Part shown: positions 44,642 through 53,696 of the stretch, piece by piece
How positions within the stretch are numbered: position 1 is the first letter of the stretch
Layout: every line of letters begins with the position of its first letter
Source: Fidelibacterota bacterium
GTDB taxonomy: Bacteria > Fidelibacterota > Marinisomatia > SCGC-AAA003-L08 > D37C17
Assembly: GCA_002718585.1 (NCBI GenBank)
Contig: PBFG01000006.1
Span: 1-55,195 of the forward strand
Length of the DNA: 55,195 nt
Direction of reading: 5' to 3'
The notes under the pieces: model-generated
The model's database searches: none
What the model was told of the DNA's origin: nothing
The model's input: the letters and a program-made list of their open reading frames with translations, nothing else
Translations under genes and position numbers: made by a program

Positions 44642-45880
44642 TTATTTAAATTTTCTTAGGGCTATTATTCTATCAATAACTGGTGGATGAGTATAGTTAA
44701 GCATGACATTTAACCAATGAGGTGTCAAATTACTTAAATTTTCTTTTGACATCTTTTTCAAACCGGTTATAAGGCTATCCGGAAGTTTTGATGTTTCAGC
44801 TGAAAATGCATCTGCGGCAAATTCATTTTTTCTAGAAATATAACTAAATAAAAAACCTACTAGCATTGAAATTGGAGTATAAAGAGTTGAAAAAAATAGG
44901 AGACTAGCATACACAGATATGTTCTCCATGTAAAAAGCTGCAAAAAGCATTTCATCTAGTAAAAATAAAGATAAGATGTAAAACATTATTCCTGATTGAA
45001 TAGCACTTAGTATTATGCCTGAATGGATATGCTTTAATTTATAGTGTCCTACCTCATGTGCTATTACTGCAATAATTTCGTTATCATCCATTTGTTCTAC
45101 AAGAGTATCAAATAAAGCTATTCTTTTGTTCTTACCTAATCCACTAAAATATGCATTAGAATGGGTTGACCTTTTAGAACCATCCATGATTTCTAATTTT
45201 TTAACTGGAAAATTAACTTTATCTAAATAATTTTTTATTTTATCAAGTAAAGGACCTTCTGGCATAGGTTTAAACTTATTAAACATTGGAGCTATTAAAA
45301 TATTAAAAATTGGCTGCATAACAAGACCAAAAATTGTAATTAAGACCCATGCATAAATCCAAGAGTATTCTTTTGGGAAGGTCTCAAAAAAATATAAAAT
45401 AACTGATAGAACAGGAGCACCTATAAATATCATTAAAAAATAACCCTTTATCTTATCTAAAAGGAATGTAGAATAAGTAGTTTTATTGAATCCAAATTTT
45501 TCTTCAATAACAAATGTTCTATAAATACTAAAAGGTAATGATATAATATCAGTTATGAGAGTTAATAGTCCAAAAAATAATAGACCTATTATAATCTTAT
45601 TTTCTAAAAAACCAAGCAACCATTGATCAATAATATTATAAATACCTCCATAAATAAAAATTAATGTAATTAATAATGAAAAAGTTGATGTTATATAAGA
45701 AAATTTAGAGTTTGTTCTAGCATATTCTTGTGACTTTATATATTTATCACTATCAAACGTGTCCTTAAATTCATCAGGCAAATTAGGGTCTAGGGCCCTT
45801 AAATTTAATAACCTGACAACAGTAGATAATAAGTATTCAAAAAATAAAATAAATGGAATGATAAAAAAATAAATGTTCAT
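44642..45880 (-). CDS. M48 (Ste24-type) membrane metalloprotease
   Basis: 412 residues with six or so membrane segments, matching the CAAX-prenyl-protease-1/Ste24 group. The zinc motif is V-I-A-H-E-V-G-H-Y-K near 271-280 and the downstream ligand Glu is in N-E-F-A-A-D near 351-356. In bacteria such proteases take part in membrane-protein quality control. A ribosome-binding site (AAGGAG) lies upstream of the ATG. It follows gpsA after 50 bp. Confidence 0.93.
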   Translation of the reverse strand: MNIYFFIIPFILFFEYLLSTVVRLLNLRALDPNLPDEFKDTFDSDKYIKSQEYARTNSKFSYITSTFSLLITLIFIYGGIYNIIDQWLLGFLENKIIIGLLFFGLLTLITDIISLPFSIYRTFVIEEKFGFNKTTYSTFLLDKIKGYFLMIFIGAPVLSVILYFFETFPKEYSWIYAWVLITIFGLVMQPIFNILIAPMFNKFKPMPEGPLLDKIKNYLDKVNFPVKKLEIMDGSKRSTHSNAYFSGLGKNKRIALFDTLVEQMDDNEIIAVIAHEVGHYKLKHIHSGIILSAIQSGIMFYILSLFLLDEMLFAAFYMENISVYASLLFFSTLYTPISMLVGFLFSYISRKNEFAADAFSAETSKLPDSLITGLKKMSKENLSNLTPHWLNVMLNYTHPPVIDRIIALRKFK

Positions 45881-45930
45881 TGAATTAGTAACTCCTTCTT
45901 TTTTCTTTCAAATTCTTGATTGATTATTTG

Positions 45931-46920
45931 TTAATTCTCTATTTTCAAACTTCTTGTCATAAGGTTATATATAGACTCTTTAGGATTGGTATTACTAAAT
46001 AAAATATTATAAACCTCATTACATATAGGCATATTTAGCTTATGCTCTGTAGAGATATCGTATAAAATCTTACAAGTGTTAACACCTTCCGAAACCATAC
46101 CAACTTCTTTTTTTGATTCATGAAGCGTCTTTCCTTTACCAATTAAGTAGCCAAGTTTTCTGTTTCTGCTGTGCTTACTATAACAAGTTGCAATCAAATC
46201 ACCTAAGCCTGATAAACCATAAAGTGATTTGATATTAATTCTATAAAGATTCTTCAAAGTAGCAAGCTCATTCATACCTCTCGATACTAGTGCAGCTTGA
46301 GCATTATCTCCCAATTCTAATCCGACACATAGACCTGAAGCTATAGCAATAACATTTTTTACAGCGGCTCCAACTTGTACTCCCATTACATCTGAAGATG
46401 TATATACTCTGAAATTTCTATGAAAAAATAATTTCTGAAGATCTTTAGCTAATTTTTCATTGGTACTTGCTATAACGGCTGCGGATGGCTTATTATCAAT
46501 GATTTCCTCAGCATGATTTGGACCAGATAGAATAGAAATATTTTCAGCTAGGACCTTATATTTTACCTCTAATAATTGCGATGGTAGCCATCCACTAGTA
46601 ATATCAAAACCTTTACATGCAATAATAAATTTAGTTTTTTTTGTAAAAGAATAACTCGATAAAATATTTGATACAGCAGATGTTGGAACAGCGATTATAG
46701 TTAGGGATTCACCATCTAAATTATTAAAATTTGAAGTAAAATTAATATTTTCAGGCATTCTATGATTTGGTAGATTTTCATGTTGACGAGAAGATGATAT
46801 CATTTGAGACTTTGATTGATTTCTTTGCCAGATATTAATTTTATAATTGGGGTTATTTTTTGCAATAAGACAACCAATTGTAGTACCCCACGTCCCAGCA
46901 CCTAATATATTAATTATCAT
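45931..46920 (-). CDS. gpsA: Glycerol-3-phosphate dehydrogenase [NAD(P)+]
   Basis: 329 residues. Rossmann loop G-A-G-T-W-G-T-T near 6-13, S-G-P-N-H-A-E-E near 137-144, catalytic Lys in V-K-N-V-I-A near 188-193 and G-L-G-D-L-I-A-T. It makes sn-glycerol-3-phosphate from dihydroxyacetone phosphate for phospholipid synthesis. Overlaps purM by 4 bp (ATGA). Confidence 0.96.
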   Translation of the reverse strand: MIINILGAGTWGTTIGCLIAKNNPNYKINIWQRNQSKSQMISSSRQHENLPNHRMPENINFTSNFNNLDGESLTIIAVPTSAVSNILSSYSFTKKTKFIIACKGFDITSGWLPSQLLEVKYKVLAENISILSGPNHAEEIIDNKPSAAVIASTNEKLAKDLQKLFFHRNFRVYTSSDVMGVQVGAAVKNVIAIASGLCVGLELGDNAQAALVSRGMNELATLKNLYRINIKSLYGLSGLGDLIATCYSKHSRNRKLGYLIGKGKTLHESKKEVGMVSEGVNTCKILYDISTEHKLNMPICNEVYNILFSNTNPKESIYNLMTRSLKIEN

Positions 46921-47915
46921 TTTTCTATTACTTCGCCAATAACAAAATAATCTTCATTTAAAGCTTTCAAGTGTACCTCTAAATCTGAAAGATTATTTTT
47001 TTCAATTACTAAAATCAATCCGATTCCTAAATTGAAAGGTCTTATCATATCTTCATTAGAAATATTTCCATCTTCTTGAATCATTTTAAAAACTTCTGGC
47101 CATTCCCACGCAGACCAATCTATTGAAATATCTTGGCCTGGATTAAGAACTCTGTGAGTATTTTCAATTATTCCTCCTCCAGTTATATGAGACAAGCTTT
47201 TTAACCACGGCTTATACAAAATATCACTTAATATAGGTAAATAAGATCTATGAACTTTTAGGAGTTCATCCTCTATTGTTGAATTTAATCTTTCTATATG
47301 TTCGCCTATTTTGTACTTGGAAAGTAATACTTTCCTTGCTAGAGAGTATCCATTTGTATGAAGTCCATTTGATTTTAAACCAATTAACAAATTACCTGGT
47401 TTAGTTTTCCTATTGGGTAGCATATTTTCTTTATCTGCAATACCCACTATAGTTCCACTTAAATCGTACTTATTATTATCATAAAAGTCAGGCATTTCAG
47501 CTGTTTCCCCACCAATAAGGACACATGAATTTTCTCTACAAGCCTTCGCAAAACCCTTAACAACATCTTCTAATACATCATTATTTAACTTTCCTGCAGC
47601 AAAATAATCAAGAAAAAATAAAGGCTTGGCTCCTATAACCAAAATATCATTAACACAATGGTTTACAAGACATTGCCCAACAGTATCATGTTTATTGGAT
47701 AATGAAGCTAAAATTAGTTTTGTACCTACACCATCTACACTCGAAATTAGTACGGGATCTTTATAATTACTAATAGGTAAATTAAAGCATCCTCCAAATG
47801 AACCAATATCAGATAAAGTGTATTTGTTGAATGTTGATTTAACATGTTTTTTAATTCTGGATAGACCCTCATTAGCAACATCAATATCAACGCCTGCTTC
47901 TTTATAATCAGTCAT
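46917..47915 (-). CDS. purM: Phosphoribosylformylglycinamidine cyclo-ligase (AIR synthase)
   Basis: 332 residues from the ATG at 47915; the longer ORF reaches 54 bp further into the acyl-CoA synthetase gene and lacks homology there. It starts T-D-Y-K-E-A-G-V-D-I, has S-S-V-D-G-V-G-T-K near 60-68 and a G-G-E-T-A-E-M-P-D motif near 135-143. It makes aminoimidazole ribonucleotide in purine synthesis. This start gives an 8-bp overlap (ATGACTGA) with the upstream gene. Confidence 0.96.
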   Translation of the reverse strand: MTDYKEAGVDIDVANEGLSRIKKHVKSTFNKYTLSDIGSFGGCFNLPISNYKDPVLISSVDGVGTKLILASLSNKHDTVGQCLVNHCVNDILVIGAKPLFFLDYFAAGKLNNDVLEDVVKGFAKACRENSCVLIGGETAEMPDFYDNNKYDLSGTIVGIADKENMLPNRKTKPGNLLIGLKSNGLHTNGYSLARKVLLSKYKIGEHIERLNSTIEDELLKVHRSYLPILSDILYKPWLKSLSHITGGGIIENTHRVLNPGQDISIDWSAWEWPEVFKMIQEDGNISNEDMIRPFNLGIGLILVIEKNNLSDLEVHLKALNEDYFVIGEVIEK

Positions 47916-49716
47916 TATTTGCGTCCTTATATAAATTATTAATTTTATCTTCGAAATTTGATTCAACAACTTTTCTTACAATAGACATTTTAGGAGTCAT
48001 TTCTCCTTTTTCAATCATAAAATTTCTCGATATAAGTGCAAATTTCTTAACTTGTTCAAATCTAGAAAAATCTTTCATAGCATTCATAACTTCTTTTTCA
48101 AAAAGATTGTTAGTTTCTTTGTAATCAATTACTGCCTCATTAGATGATGCCTCTTTGCCTAATCCAGATAAAAATTCCTTTAAATTATCAAAGGCTGGAA
48201 CTATAATGCAGGAAAGGTAATTTCTATTATCACCTATAACTAAAACCTGTTCAATATATGAAGAATTTAGTAATGAGTTTTCCAATGGCGCAGGAGCTAT
48301 ATTTTTTCCACCAGATGTAACAATTATACTTTTCTTTCTATCCGTTATGGTAAGATGACCTCCTTTATCTACTATTCCTATATCACCAGTATGAAACCAT
48401 CCATCATTATCAAAAACCTCAGTGGTCGCTTGTTTATTATTATAATATCCAAGCATTATATTTGGACCTTTAGCTAAAATCTCTCCATCTTCAGCAATTT
48501 TTATATTAACATTTTCTATTGGCATACCAACCGATCCAAATTGAATGTTCCCTGGAATATTACATGTTAAAATGGGACTAGTTTCTGTTAATCCATAACC
48601 TTCGAGTATTGTTAAACCAATAGCTGCAAAAAATTCATTTACTTTTTGTGATAAAGGTGCACCCCCAGATATAAAATATTTAATTTGTCCTCCTAATCTT
48701 CCTCTTACTTTTTTATAAATTAAAGAATTCGCAATTGAATACTTAACCTTTAGAAAAAAAGGAATTTTTTGATTAGCATTCTCGAGAGTCATATGTTTTC
48801 TTCCTACATTTAACGCCCAAGAAAATAAATTTCTTTTGATTGAATTGGCATCTTTTAAACCAAAAAGAATTTTATCATGCATTTTTTCAAAAAACCTAGG
48901 TACACAGATGACAACGGAAGGAGAAGCCTCAAGCATATTTTCTCCTACTGTTTCCATATTTTCAGCGTAATAAATTTTTGATTTCAAATTCATGGGCAAG
49001 AAATGACCAACGGTTCGTTCTAAAACATGACTGAGAGGTAAAAATGATAAAAAACTCGACTGAAAAATATCTGGTACCAATTTAGAAACAGATACAATAT
49101 TTGAAATAATATTTTTATTTGATAGCATAACACCTTTAGGTGTACCCGTTGTTCCAGAAGTATAAATTAATGTTAATAAGTCATTTTCTTTACTTTTATG
49201 AACCATATCTTTGAATGATATTTCATTTGAATCTATTAGTTCTCTACTTGATGTAAGAAATGAATTAAAATTTTCAATATAGGTATCATTTCCATCAAAA
49301 GAATTATCCATTACAATAATTTTTTTTAGATTTTTGCAAGAATCAAAAATTGACTTAATTTTTTCAAGCTGCATTTGATCTTCAACAAAAATCAGTTTTG
49401 AACCAGAGTCATTTAAAATAAATTCTATCTGATCAGGCATTAGGCTAGGATACACAGTGGTTGTTACAGCTCCCATGGATATAATTCCATAATCACACAT
49501 GGACCATTTATAAGAAGTATTAGATAAAATTGCTATCTTATCTTGATATCTTAATCCGTTAACGTATAATGAAAATGAAATTTTTTCAACTAAAGATAGA
49601 ATATCTTTACCAGTTAATCCATTCCATTTATTGTTTTTTTTATAAAAAATAACTTCTTTATTTAAAGATTCATTAATATTGGTGTAGAACATTTGCGAGA
49701 CTGTTGAATAATTCAT
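47908..49716 (-). CDS. Long-chain acyl-CoA synthetase (AMP-forming)
   Basis: 602 residues. AMP-binding motif I-Y-T-S-G-T-T-G-T-P-K-G near 180-191; E-G-Y-G-L-T-E-T near 368-375; G-W-F-H-T-G-D near 437-443; and a D-R-K-K-S core motif. It belongs to the FAA1-like group of acyl-CoA synthetases, which activate fatty acids for degradation or lipid synthesis. AAAAGGAAAA lies upstream of the ATG. tRNA-Leu lies 60 bp upstream on the other strand. Confidence 0.93.
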   Translation of the reverse strand: MNYSTVSQMFYTNINESLNKEVIFYKKNNKWNGLTGKDILSLVEKISFSLYVNGLRYQDKIAILSNTSYKWSMCDYGIISMGAVTTTVYPSLMPDQIEFILNDSGSKLIFVEDQMQLEKIKSIFDSCKNLKKIIVMDNSFDGNDTYIENFNSFLTSSRELIDSNEISFKDMVHKSKENDLLTLIYTSGTTGTPKGVMLSNKNIISNIVSVSKLVPDIFQSSFLSFLPLSHVLERTVGHFLPMNLKSKIYYAENMETVGENMLEASPSVVICVPRFFEKMHDKILFGLKDANSIKRNLFSWALNVGRKHMTLENANQKIPFFLKVKYSIANSLIYKKVRGRLGGQIKYFISGGAPLSQKVNEFFAAIGLTILEGYGLTETSPILTCNIPGNIQFGSVGMPIENVNIKIAEDGEILAKGPNIMLGYYNNKQATTEVFDNDGWFHTGDIGIVDKGGHLTITDRKKSIIVTSGGKNIAPAPLENSLLNSSYIEQVLVIGDNRNYLSCIIVPAFDNLKEFLSGLGKEASSNEAVIDYKETNNLFEKEVMNAMKDFSRFEQVKKFALISRNFMIEKGEMTPKMSIVRKVVESNFEDKINNLYKDANND

Positions 49717-49776
49717 TTTATTATTATATTTTCCTTTTTAAAATTGAAGGGTTTATAGTCATGTTTTTTCATAAAT

Positions 49777-49860
49777 GCCGAGATGGCGAAACTGGTAGAC
49801 GCGCTGGATTCAAAATCCAGTGTCCTAACGGACGTGTGGGTTCGATTCCCACTCTCGGTA
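49777..49860 (+). tRNA. tRNA-Leu (CAA)
   Basis: An 84-nt class II tRNA. Acceptor GCCGAGA pairs with TCTCGGT, discriminator A; D-arm with G-G-T-A-G-A-C; anticodon stem CTGGA/TCCAG with loop TTCAAAA (anticodon CAA); an extended variable arm (TGTCC-TAAC-GGACG type); T-arm with G-G-T-T-C-G-A-T-T-C-C. CCA is not encoded. It reads TTG codons. Confidence 0.97.
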
Positions 49861-49866
49861 CTAAAA

Positions 49867-50145
49867 TTATTTAGACTCATCGATTTTGTCCTTAATTTTT
49901 TCTTTGATAAAAGCTTCACTATCCGATTTTACCGACTCAAATATTTTGTCTACATCATTGATTGTGTCTTGGTCTCCTGTATAATATAAATATCCCAAGT
50001 AAAAAATAAAAAATAATAGAGTTAGAATAAGCCATTTAATAAACTTTTTAACGGCAGAATAAACGACAATAATTGACAGCAAAACTGTAATAGCAAGGTA
50101 AATTTCGTTATTGACGATTGTGTTGTATAGGTCAAAATCATTCAT
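49867..50145 (-). CDS. Small two-span membrane protein, 92 residues
   Basis: Two membrane segments (about 15-30 and 36-55) followed by a soluble, charged amphipathic tail (about 57-92: repeated Asp/Glu and Lys). No named family was recognised. It ends 6 bp from the convergent tRNA-Leu, and its start faces the 169-bp intergenic region containing the CRP-like palindrome. Codon and base use match the neighbours. Confidence 0.6.
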   Translation of the reverse strand: MNDFDLYNTIVNNEIYLAITVLLSIIVVYSAVKKFIKWLILTLLFFIFYLGYLYYTGDQDTINDVDKIFESVKSDSEAFIKEKIKDKIDESK

Positions 50146-50204
50146 AATGTTATTGTTAAATATAAAATAAACTAAACAATTCTTTAAACATTTTTATAAA
50201 AATT

Positions 50205-50220
50205 TGTGACATGCTTCACA
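50205..50220. promoter_or_regulatory. CRP/FNR-type palindrome TGTGA-N6-TCACA
   Basis: The 16-bp sequence TGTGACATGCTTCACA matches the CRP consensus exactly in both half-sites, with AATT and CTTT flanks. It lies 60 bp upstream of the minus-strand gene (start 50145) and 95 bp upstream of the plus-strand gene (start 50315), so it could serve either. A third TGTGA at 50243-50247 forms an imperfect hairpin with the TCACA half (50216-50247). No regulator of the CRP family is in the window. Confidence 0.45.
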
Positions 50221-50314
50221 CTTTTTTTCATAAAAATGAAAATGTGATACAAGTCTATTTTTTTTAGATATTATTAAATTAAAATAGAAGTGAATTTTAT
50301 TAAGGGGTCTAAAG

Positions 50315-50506
50315 ATGAAAATAAATGAAAAAATTGAACTATTAAAATTTGCTATTAAACTTAATTTGATAATAGGTATTTATAATTTATTTCTTTTTTC
50401 ATACGGAAATACAATATTTAATTTAGTTATTGGTTCTATTAATATTGGCGTTTGGGTATTTTTTAGAGATATGAAGTTAATAAATATTTTAATGTCTAAA
50501 AAATAA
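50315..50506 (+). CDS. Small membrane protein, 63 residues, plus strand
   Basis: 63 residues with two hydrophobic segments (about 10-30 and 34-50) and basic ends. AAGGGG lies 7 nt before the ATG, a good ribosome-binding site. It runs against the strand of nearly all neighbours and converges with the MORN-repeat gene 3 bp away. No family recognised. The sequence is neither low-complexity nor a shadow of another gene, since the opposite-strand reading here is only a fragmentary ORF. Confidence 0.6.
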   Translation: MKINEKIELLKFAIKLNLIIGIYNLFLFSYGNTIFNLVIGSINIGVWVFFRDMKLINILMSKK

Positions 50507-50509
50507 AAC

Positions 50510-51235
50510 CTAAAGAGTTTTAATGAATTGGCCGTTTTGATACTTTTTAATGGATTTGATTTCGCCATTTTCGTACCATTCTGTTGAAAGTCCATTTAAT
50601 TGGTCATTTTTATAGTTCCATTTTGCTTGCATTTGCCCATTGGGATACCATTTTTTTTGAGTGCCGTCTAGCTTGCCCATATTATAAAAATAAGTTGACT
50701 TTATTTGTCCGTTTTCATACCATTTTGAACATTTACCATTCTTAATTCCATCTTTCATATTAAATTCTAAGTATAACTGATCATTTTCAAACCATTCCCT
50801 CAGTAATCCATTATAAAGTTTTGATTTATTCGTGTTATTTGAAAAATGCCCGCATATTCTAAATATTATTTCACCTTCAAAGAACTTATAATTATGACTG
50901 AAATTTATATTTGGGTTTTTCTTATTAATTAATAAATAATTATTTGATTCAATTTTATTTTTACATTCTTTATATTCAATTTTATTTTTTGATAATCCAG
51001 ATGAAATATCAAATTCAAGTTCACATAAAACGATGAGAGATTTTTTAACTTTCTCATGATTAGAACTATTAACTTTTAAAACTTCAACCTTAAAAGTACC
51101 ATTTTCTTGATTTATAAATTCTAAAATATTAACTTCATTAATATCTTTCTGTTTATAAAAATTAAATTCTTTCGTGACTATGTCTATTTGAGAATAAATA
51201 GCTGCACTGAAAATTAATATTATTAGTTTATTCAT
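50510..51235 (-). CDS. Exported MORN-type repeat protein
   Basis: 241 residues with a signal peptide (about 1-15, ending I-Y-S-Q). The first 120 residues are not recognised. The C-terminal half holds about four repeats of roughly 22 residues with the pattern W-Y-[EP]-N-G-x-[IM]-x-x-x-x-x-Y-x-x-G-x-x-x-G (MORN variant, toxin-antitoxin YwqK-like). Such repeats are widespread in exported bacterial proteins and their ligand is unknown. A 52-bp gap separates it from the enoyl-CoA hydratase gene. Confidence 0.78.
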   Translation of the reverse strand: MNKLIILIFSAAIYSQIDIVTKEFNFYKQKDINEVNILEFINQENGTFKVEVLKVNSSNHEKVKKSLIVLCELEFDISSGLSKNKIEYKECKNKIESNNYLLINKKNPNINFSHNYKFFEGEIIFRICGHFSNNTNKSKLYNGLLREWFENDQLYLEFNMKDGIKNGKCSKWYENGQIKSTYFYNMGKLDGTQKKWYPNGQMQAKWNYKNDQLNGLSTEWYENGEIKSIKKYQNGQFIKTL

Positions 51236-51287
51236 TTTCTAAACTCCTACTTTTAATATTTATTGAATTGGTAATCTGAGTTATATA

Positions 51288-52046
51288 TCAATTATTTTTC
51301 CAGTTAGGTTTTCTTTTCTCTTTGAATGATTTTAAACCTTCATCTCTATCATCTGACTTTAAAACCTTTAAATATTCTTGACGTTCTATTTTAAAACCAT
51401 GATCTATAAATGCTGAATTGATTGATTTTTTTACGCTCTTTATAGCTAAAGGTGCATTATCAATTATTTTTAAAATAAAATTATTAATAAAATCTGAATA
51501 ATTATAATTATTAACTATAAAATCTATTACGCCATATCTGAGAGCTTCATTGGCAGTGTATTTATTTGAAGAAAAAATCCATTCCATTGATTTAGATAAG
51601 CCTATCAAATTTGTGATTCTCTGAGTACCTCCAGCTCCTGGTATTATTCCAATTGATACTTCAGGAAAACTATAGATTGAATCCTCATAGCCTATTCTAA
51701 AATCACATGACAAAGCTAATTCTAGACCACCACCGAGACATGCACCATTAATAATTGAAATTGTAGGTATTTCTAAGGATTGGACTTTATGATAAAGTTC
51801 ATTTAAATCATTTAAAAATTCAATTGTTTCATCTTCATTGAATGTAGATCTTTCTTTGAGGTCAGCACCAGCACAAAAATGTTTTCTGTCAGAATTAATA
51901 ATTACAAGCCTAGTAGAGCTAGAAATCATATTATCTAATACATCATATAAATCCTTTAACATACATATTTTTATACTATTTACATCGTTTACTGAAAGTG
52001 TAATAGTCAAAACTTTTTTATTATATGATTTTAAAGTTTTAATCAT
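51288..52046 (-). CDS. Enoyl-CoA hydratase/isomerase family protein
   Basis: 252 residues from the ATG at 52046, which gives an 8-bp overlap (ATGATTAA) with the upstream gene; the longer ORF starts at TTG. Crotonase motifs: C-A-G-A-D-L-K-E near 58-65, G-G-G-L-E-L-A-L with the first catalytic Glu near 110, and F-P-E-V-S-I-G-I-I-P-G-A-G-G-T with the second Glu near 130. Both glutamates are present, so it is a true hydratase. The carboxylase/AtuA neighbours suggest a 3-methylglutaconyl-CoA or isohexenyl-glutaconyl-CoA hydratase role (LiuC/AtuE type). Confidence 0.85.
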   Translation of the reverse strand: MIKTLKSYNKKVLTITLSVNDVNSIKICMLKDLYDVLDNMISSSTRLVIINSDRKHFCAGADLKERSTFNEDETIEFLNDLNELYHKVQSLEIPTISIINGACLGGGLELALSCDFRIGYEDSIYSFPEVSIGIIPGAGGTQRITNLIGLSKSMEWIFSSNKYTANEALRYGVIDFIVNNYNYSDFINNFILKIIDNAPLAIKSVKKSINSAFIDHGFKIERQEYLKVLKSDDRDEGLKSFKEKRKPNWKNN

Positions 52047-52353
52047 CAATATCAATTTCCATCATTAGGATTGCTTGGCCAAAAGTTTTTCCTTGAGCAT
52101 CATTAATAAGAGTTTCACTTCCACCACCCTCGAGACTATCATAAAGCATGAAATTTAATGCGTTTAAATTCGGTAATTCATATCTAATAACATCACCTTT
52201 AACCATTGTCCCAAAATATGACTTTACAAATGATGAGGTTAACTTTGAAATAGCCTTATCATAATAATCCTTACTTATAAAAACAACTCCAACATTTACA
52301 TTAGCCCCCTTATCTCCAGAGCGAGCATAGGCTATATCACTTAATTTTTTCAT
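52039..52353 (-). CDS. AtuA C-terminal-type ferredoxin-fold protein
   Basis: 104 residues. It opens with D-I-A-Y-A-R-S-G-D-K-G-A-N-V-N-V-G, the signature of the C-terminal domain of AtuA-type proteins, here encoded as a separate gene directly after the AtuA main body. It overlaps AtuA by 4 bp. It presumably assembles with AtuA. Confidence 0.83.
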   Translation of the reverse strand: MKKLSDIAYARSGDKGANVNVGVVFISKDYYDKAISKLTSSFVKSYFGTMVKGDVIRYELPNLNALNFMLYDSLEGGGSETLINDAQGKTFGQAILMMEIDIDD

Positions 52354-53696
52354 AAAATAACTTTCGTCTGTATTACTTTTTTATCTATCAAAGCAGGCCA
52401 ATATGCTACAACCTCTTTTACTTTGGGCCTACCTCCAGCAAACCCAGTAATACCAGGAGGGCCTGCTGTTATAAGAGGAGCTAACTCTTTAGTAAACCTT
52501 TCAACTATATTTTTGTTTTGACTTTTTACTCCAATTCTTAATACCACTTCATTTATTATATTTGGAGTTTTTGCAATTGATTTATGACATGAAGATAAAC
52601 CTAAAAATTCTGTAGATGTTTTATCAAAGACAAGACCTATATTTTCTAATTTTTTCCATATAATTTCAGCTGATTTTTTTGCTTTTAATAAAGCATCTGG
52701 TCCAGATATGGTTAGTTGTCCAGATGATTTAAAACCATCAAAATACGATATAGAAACCTTATAAGTATCTGTAGGCATATCACCTTTTACTCCTGTTACT
52801 GTAACTACATCTTTTGAAGTTTCTTCTAAGTTAAAACTTGTAAAATCTACACAAACATCTGGAGATATATACTTCTTTGGATCACCAAGTTCATATAAAA
52901 TCTGTTCTGATACAGTGAATTTATTCACTAACCCACCTGTATTTTCGGGTTTTGTAATATCAAATGTACCATCTTCTCTTATTTGAGCAATTGGATAACC
53001 AATATTATCCATATCTTTTAAATCTTTCCATTTTGTGAAATTGCCTCCTGTGCATTGGGCTCCACACTCAATTATATGACCAGCAACTGTAGCTGAGGCA
53101 AGCATGTTAAAATTATCTTTTTCCCATCCAAATTCATAAATACATGGCGCAACAACAAGACCAGGATCTGATATTCTTCCACATAGGACAATATCTGCAC
53201 CTAGGCTTAAAGCTTTTGCTACTGAGAAACTATCAATGTAGACATTTGCTGAATAAATTTTATTTAAAATAGAAGATATGTTTTCATTTGTATCTATATT
53301 TTTAAACTTGTGATTATCTTTTATGAGATTATGTAAATCATTATAAATATCATCTCCTTCGACTATCGCAATTTTTAAATCAATATTATGTTTTTTTGAT
53401 ATTTTCATTAATTCTCTCTTGCATGCATATGGATTAACTCCTCCAGCATTTGCTATAATTTTTATATTATTATTAATTATTTCATTAATATTAGAATCAA
53501 CTAGAGCCACAAAGTCTGTAGCATAACCTCCATTTTCAGGGTCCTTCTTTTTTTGACGCTGCATTATTGACATCGTAACCTCAGCTAAATAATCAAGAGT
53601 TAAATAATCAATTTTTCCATATTTTATTAATTTTGCTGGAGCTTCTATACAATCACCCCAAAATCCTTGTCCATTAGCGACTCTAATATTTTTCAT
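52350..53696 (-). CDS. AtuA-family (DUF1446) acyl-CoA catabolism protein
   Basis: 448 residues. DUF1446 features: R-V-A-N-G-Q-G-F-W-G-D near 4-14, D-Y-L-A-E-V-T-M near 36-43, N-A-G-G-V-N-P near 82-88, G-A-D-I-V-L-C-G-R-I-S-D near 168-179 and H-I-I-E-C-G-A-Q-C-T-G-G. AtuA is required for citronellol/geraniol growth in Pseudomonas; similar genes sit with acyl-CoA carboxylases in many genomes. Its biochemical step is unproven. It overlaps the carboxyltransferase gene by 4 bp. Confidence 0.88.
   Translation of the reverse strand: MKNIRVANGQGFWGDCIEAPAKLIKYGKIDYLTLDYLAEVTMSIMQRQKKKDPENGGYATDFVALVDSNINEIINNNIKIIANAGGVNPYACKRELMKISKKHNIDLKIAIVEGDDIYNDLHNLIKDNHKFKNIDTNENISSILNKIYSANVYIDSFSVAKALSLGADIVLCGRISDPGLVVAPCIYEFGWEKDNFNMLASATVAGHIIECGAQCTGGNFTKWKDLKDMDNIGYPIAQIREDGTFDITKPENTGGLVNKFTVSEQILYELGDPKKYISPDVCVDFTSFNLEETSKDVVTVTGVKGDMPTDTYKVSISYFDGFKSSGQLTISGPDALLKAKKSAEIIWKKLENIGLVFDKTSTEFLGLSSCHKSIAKTPNIINEVVLRIGVKSQNKNIVERFTKELAPLITAGPPGITGFAGGRPKVKEVVAYWPALIDKKVIQTKVIL

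Noticed and set aside
49713-49989. ORFs overlapping tRNA-Leu on both strands (one starting M-A-K-L-V-D-A-L-D-S-K-S)
   Set aside because: These are the well-known spurious translations of a tRNA-Leu gene; the cloverleaf at 49777-49860 explains the sequence.
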